From the NCBI GenBank assembly GCA_021793055.1, contig JAJYTL010000031.1, forward strand, positions 1 through 17,348: a stretch of 17,348 bases of DNA. Direction: 5' to 3'. Position 1 is the stretch's first letter. Each line of letters begins with the position of its first letter. A program made the translations under genes and the position numbers. The DNA comes from Pseudomonadota bacterium (GTDB taxonomy: Bacteria; Pseudomonadota; Alphaproteobacteria; Ferrovibrionales; Ferrovibrionaceae). Positions 15,923 to 17,348 of the stretch are shown one piece after another. The notes under the pieces were generated by a model. The model was not told the origin of the DNA. It ran no database searches and worked only from the letters and a program-made list of their open reading frames with translations.

Positions 15923-17348
15923 ATGGATGCACTTGATAACGCTCGCAGCCAAGACCTCCGTATCGGACGCGTGGTCGCGGTGTCGGCTTCACGTATTATC
16001 GCGCTGATTGAAGTTGAATGGGATGCACTCGGCTCGCAAACACCTTTGACGATCGGCAGCTTGATCAAGCTCTACGTCGCGACCACGACGGTTTACGGTA
16101 TGATCACCGGCTCGCAAGTGCCGCTGCCCGGTCGCGACTCCGCGGATGACATGAAGATTTTTGAGATTGATCTTGTCGGCGAGATGGTCTCTTTTGAAGA
16201 CGAAGGGAGCGTACGGTTTCGCCGTGGGGTGTCGGCATTCCCGGTGTTGGGTGATGCCATCTATTGTACCTCTGAAGAGGATTTGGCACGGGTCTATGCC
16301 CCTTCCCATCTGGATGCTGTTCGGATTGGAACCGTTCATCCTGGCGACGCTGTTCCGGCCTACGTCCTGGCCGACGATCTTTTGGGAAAGCACTTCAGTA
16401 TCGTTGGCACTACCGGTTCAGGAAAGTCATGCGCGGTCGTGACTATCTTGGGATCGATCATTGCCCAAAATTCCAACGCCCATGTCATTGTGCTGGATCC
16501 TCACAGCGAGTATTCACGGGCCTTCGGTGAAAGTGCGCTGGTGCTGAGCCCGAACAACGGGCTATACCTCCCCTATTGGCTCTTCGACTTCGAAGAGATC
16601 GCTGAAATCGTGATCGCAGCGGGCCCCCACGAAGACGAACAGAAAAGGATCCTGAGCGAGGCAATTCTGCGCGCCAAGGAGCCGTTTTTCGGCCGTAGCG
16701 AACTCAATGGCATCGGCACGGTCGACACACCGGCGCCGTACCGCATGTCCGATGTCCTTAGTTATCTTGAAAGTGCGATGGGCAAGCTCAACCGATCCGA
16801 GAGCGTCGCAGCCTACCGCGCCCTGCAGAGTCGGATCACCTCCCTTCAGAACGATCCTCGGTATGCTTTTGCTTTTGCCAGTAAGGTTGTCATTCGCGAC
16901 GAGATGGCGGACATCCTATGCCAGCTATACCGGATACCGGTCAACGGAAAGCCCATCACAATCCTCGACATTTCGGAAGTGCCTTCCGAGGTGCTGAATG
17001 TGATGGTCTCCGTGATTTCCCGTTTGACGTTCCAGTTTGCCGTATGCAGCGAAACGCCGTTCCCGATCGCGATCATCTGCGAGGAAGCTCACCGCTACAT
17101 ACCGCGCGACGAGCGGCTCGGGTTCGAACCGACGAAGCGCGCCCTGTCCCGCATCGCCAAGGAGGGGCGCAAATATGGCGTATCGCTGTGCGTGGTTAGC
17201 CAACGCCCATCCGATCTCGCACCCGGCCTCCTGTCTGAGTGCAACACGATGTTTGCCTTGCGTATGACCAGCCAAGGTGATCCGACTCTGCAGGGCGCGG
17301 TAGGCTGCGACGCTCTCGGATCGGTTGAGCTTGCCCATCGCACTTTCA
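15923..17348 (+). CDS. HerA/FtsK-like ATPase (DUF87), 3' partial and corrupted at the window end
   Basis: 475 codons from the ATG at 15923 (AAGGA 10 bases before); the frame is still open at the window end. Residues ~12-120 form the HAS-barrel typical of HerA (RIGRVVAV through DLVGEM). Walker A is GTTGSGKS at residues 162-169. HPHSEY-like LDPHSEYSRAF follows, and the Walker B region is IAIICEEAHRYIP with E387 and E388. EGRKYGVSLCVVSQRPSDL is the conserved motor segment after it. HerA hexamers are DNA-translocating ATPases that work with the NurA nuclease in repair or with effector proteins in phage defence. Neither partner is visible here. From base 17275 (after Q451) the sequence is an exact reverse complement of part of this same gene, so residues past 451 are probably not real. 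The preceding histidine kinase gene likely shares its operon. Confidence 0.88.
   Translation, partial: MDALDNARSQDLRIGRVVAVSASRIIALIEVEWDALGSQTPLTIGSLIKLYVATTTVYGMITGSQVPLPGRDSADDMKIFEIDLVGEMVSFEDEGSVRFRRGVSAFPVLGDAIYCTSEEDLARVYAPSHLDAVRIGTVHPGDAVPAYVLADDLLGKHFSIVGTTGSGKSCAVVTILGSIIAQNSNAHVIVLDPHSEYSRAFGESALVLSPNNGLYLPYWLFDFEEIAEIVIAAGPHEDEQKRILSEAILRAKEPFFGRSELNGIGTVDTPAPYRMSDVLSYLESAMGKLNRSESVAAYRALQSRITSLQNDPRYAFAFASKVVIRDEMADILCQLYRIPVNGKPITILDISEVPSEVLNVMVSVISRLTFQFAVCSETPFPIAIICEEAHRYIPRDERLGFEPTKRALSRIAKEGRKYGVSLCVVSQRPSDLAPGLLSECNTMFALRMTSQGDPTLQGAVGCDALGSVELAHRTF
16768..16841 (+). repeat. Left arm of a 74-bp perfect inverted repeat
   Basis: Bases 16768-16841, inside the HerA-like gene, are the exact reverse complement of 17275-17348. 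In the coding frame this arm reads the normal protein (ESAMGKLNRSESVAAYRAL and onward), so it is the genuine copy. Confidence 0.97.
17275..17348 (-). repeat. Right arm of the 74-bp inverted repeat, running to the window end
   Basis: Exact reverse complement of 16768-16841, with a 433-bp spacer. Pairing fails at the next base inward (16842 C against 17274 A) and cannot be followed past the window end. In the HerA frame it yields GDPTLQGAVGCDALGSVELA, which does not look like the family, where a D-x-x-V-x-x-x-L stretch is expected after ALRM. Probably a fold-back chimera. Confidence 0.97.

Overview
The window comes from a GC-rich Proteobacterium. The gene content points to an alphaproteobacterium, probably of the Hyphomicrobiales (rhizobial and methylotroph group): a FecR-domain surface protein next to a TPR/beta-barrel outer membrane protein, IS5, IS630 and IS110-type insertion-sequence debris, and a soluble hybrid-type histidine kinase. 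This taxonomic guess comes from protein style only. No rRNA, tRNA, CRISPR array or origin was seen.

Layout. (1) 1-4104, plus strand: the 3' part of a large FecR-domain protein with a TbpB-like C-terminal beta-barrel, then an outer-membrane protein made of a signal peptide, TPR repeats and a beta-barrel. They look like a surface-protein and outer-membrane-partner pair. (2) 4159-4545, minus strand: two decayed transposase tails, IS5 family and IS630 family, fused to each other and ending a few bases from the next gene. (3) 4548-11930: a ribosomally made, post-translationally modified peptide (RiPP) cluster of the TOMM (thiazole/oxazole-modified microcin) type. On the minus strand lie a fused leader-binding/YcaO cyclodehydratase and an amidohydrolase. 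Diverging from them on the plus strand are a 1104-residue SAM-domain/class III nucleotidyl cyclase/AAA ATPase/helical-repeat regulator and a 125-residue precursor peptide ending in Cys-Cys. (4) 12069-13364, minus strand: a frameshifted IS5-family copy beside the truncated start of a second IS5-family transposase. (5) 13518-14959: an orphan ribbon-helix-helix regulator with a possible operator, then about 1.2 kb of mostly gene-free sequence with a probable IS110 remnant. (6) 14960-17348, plus strand: a sensorless histidine kinase followed 30 bp later by a HerA/FtsK-like ATPase that is open at the window end.

How the genes work together. The centre is the TOMM cluster. The YcaO fusion protein would bind the leader of the precursor and convert Cys/Ser/Thr in its C-terminal core to azolines. 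No dehydrogenase, peptidase or exporter is present in the window. The large cyclase/ATPase sits just upstream of the precursor in the same apparent operon and probably controls the system. Related clusters are known to carry a kinase/cyclase fusion; here a SAM domain stands where the kinase would be. IS debris on both sides suggests a mobile or eroded island, and missing maturation genes may have been lost.

The last 74 bases of the window are an exact reverse complement of a stretch 434 bases upstream inside the HerA gene. This is most simply a fold-back or assembly chimera at a contig end, so the final part of that gene should not be trusted.
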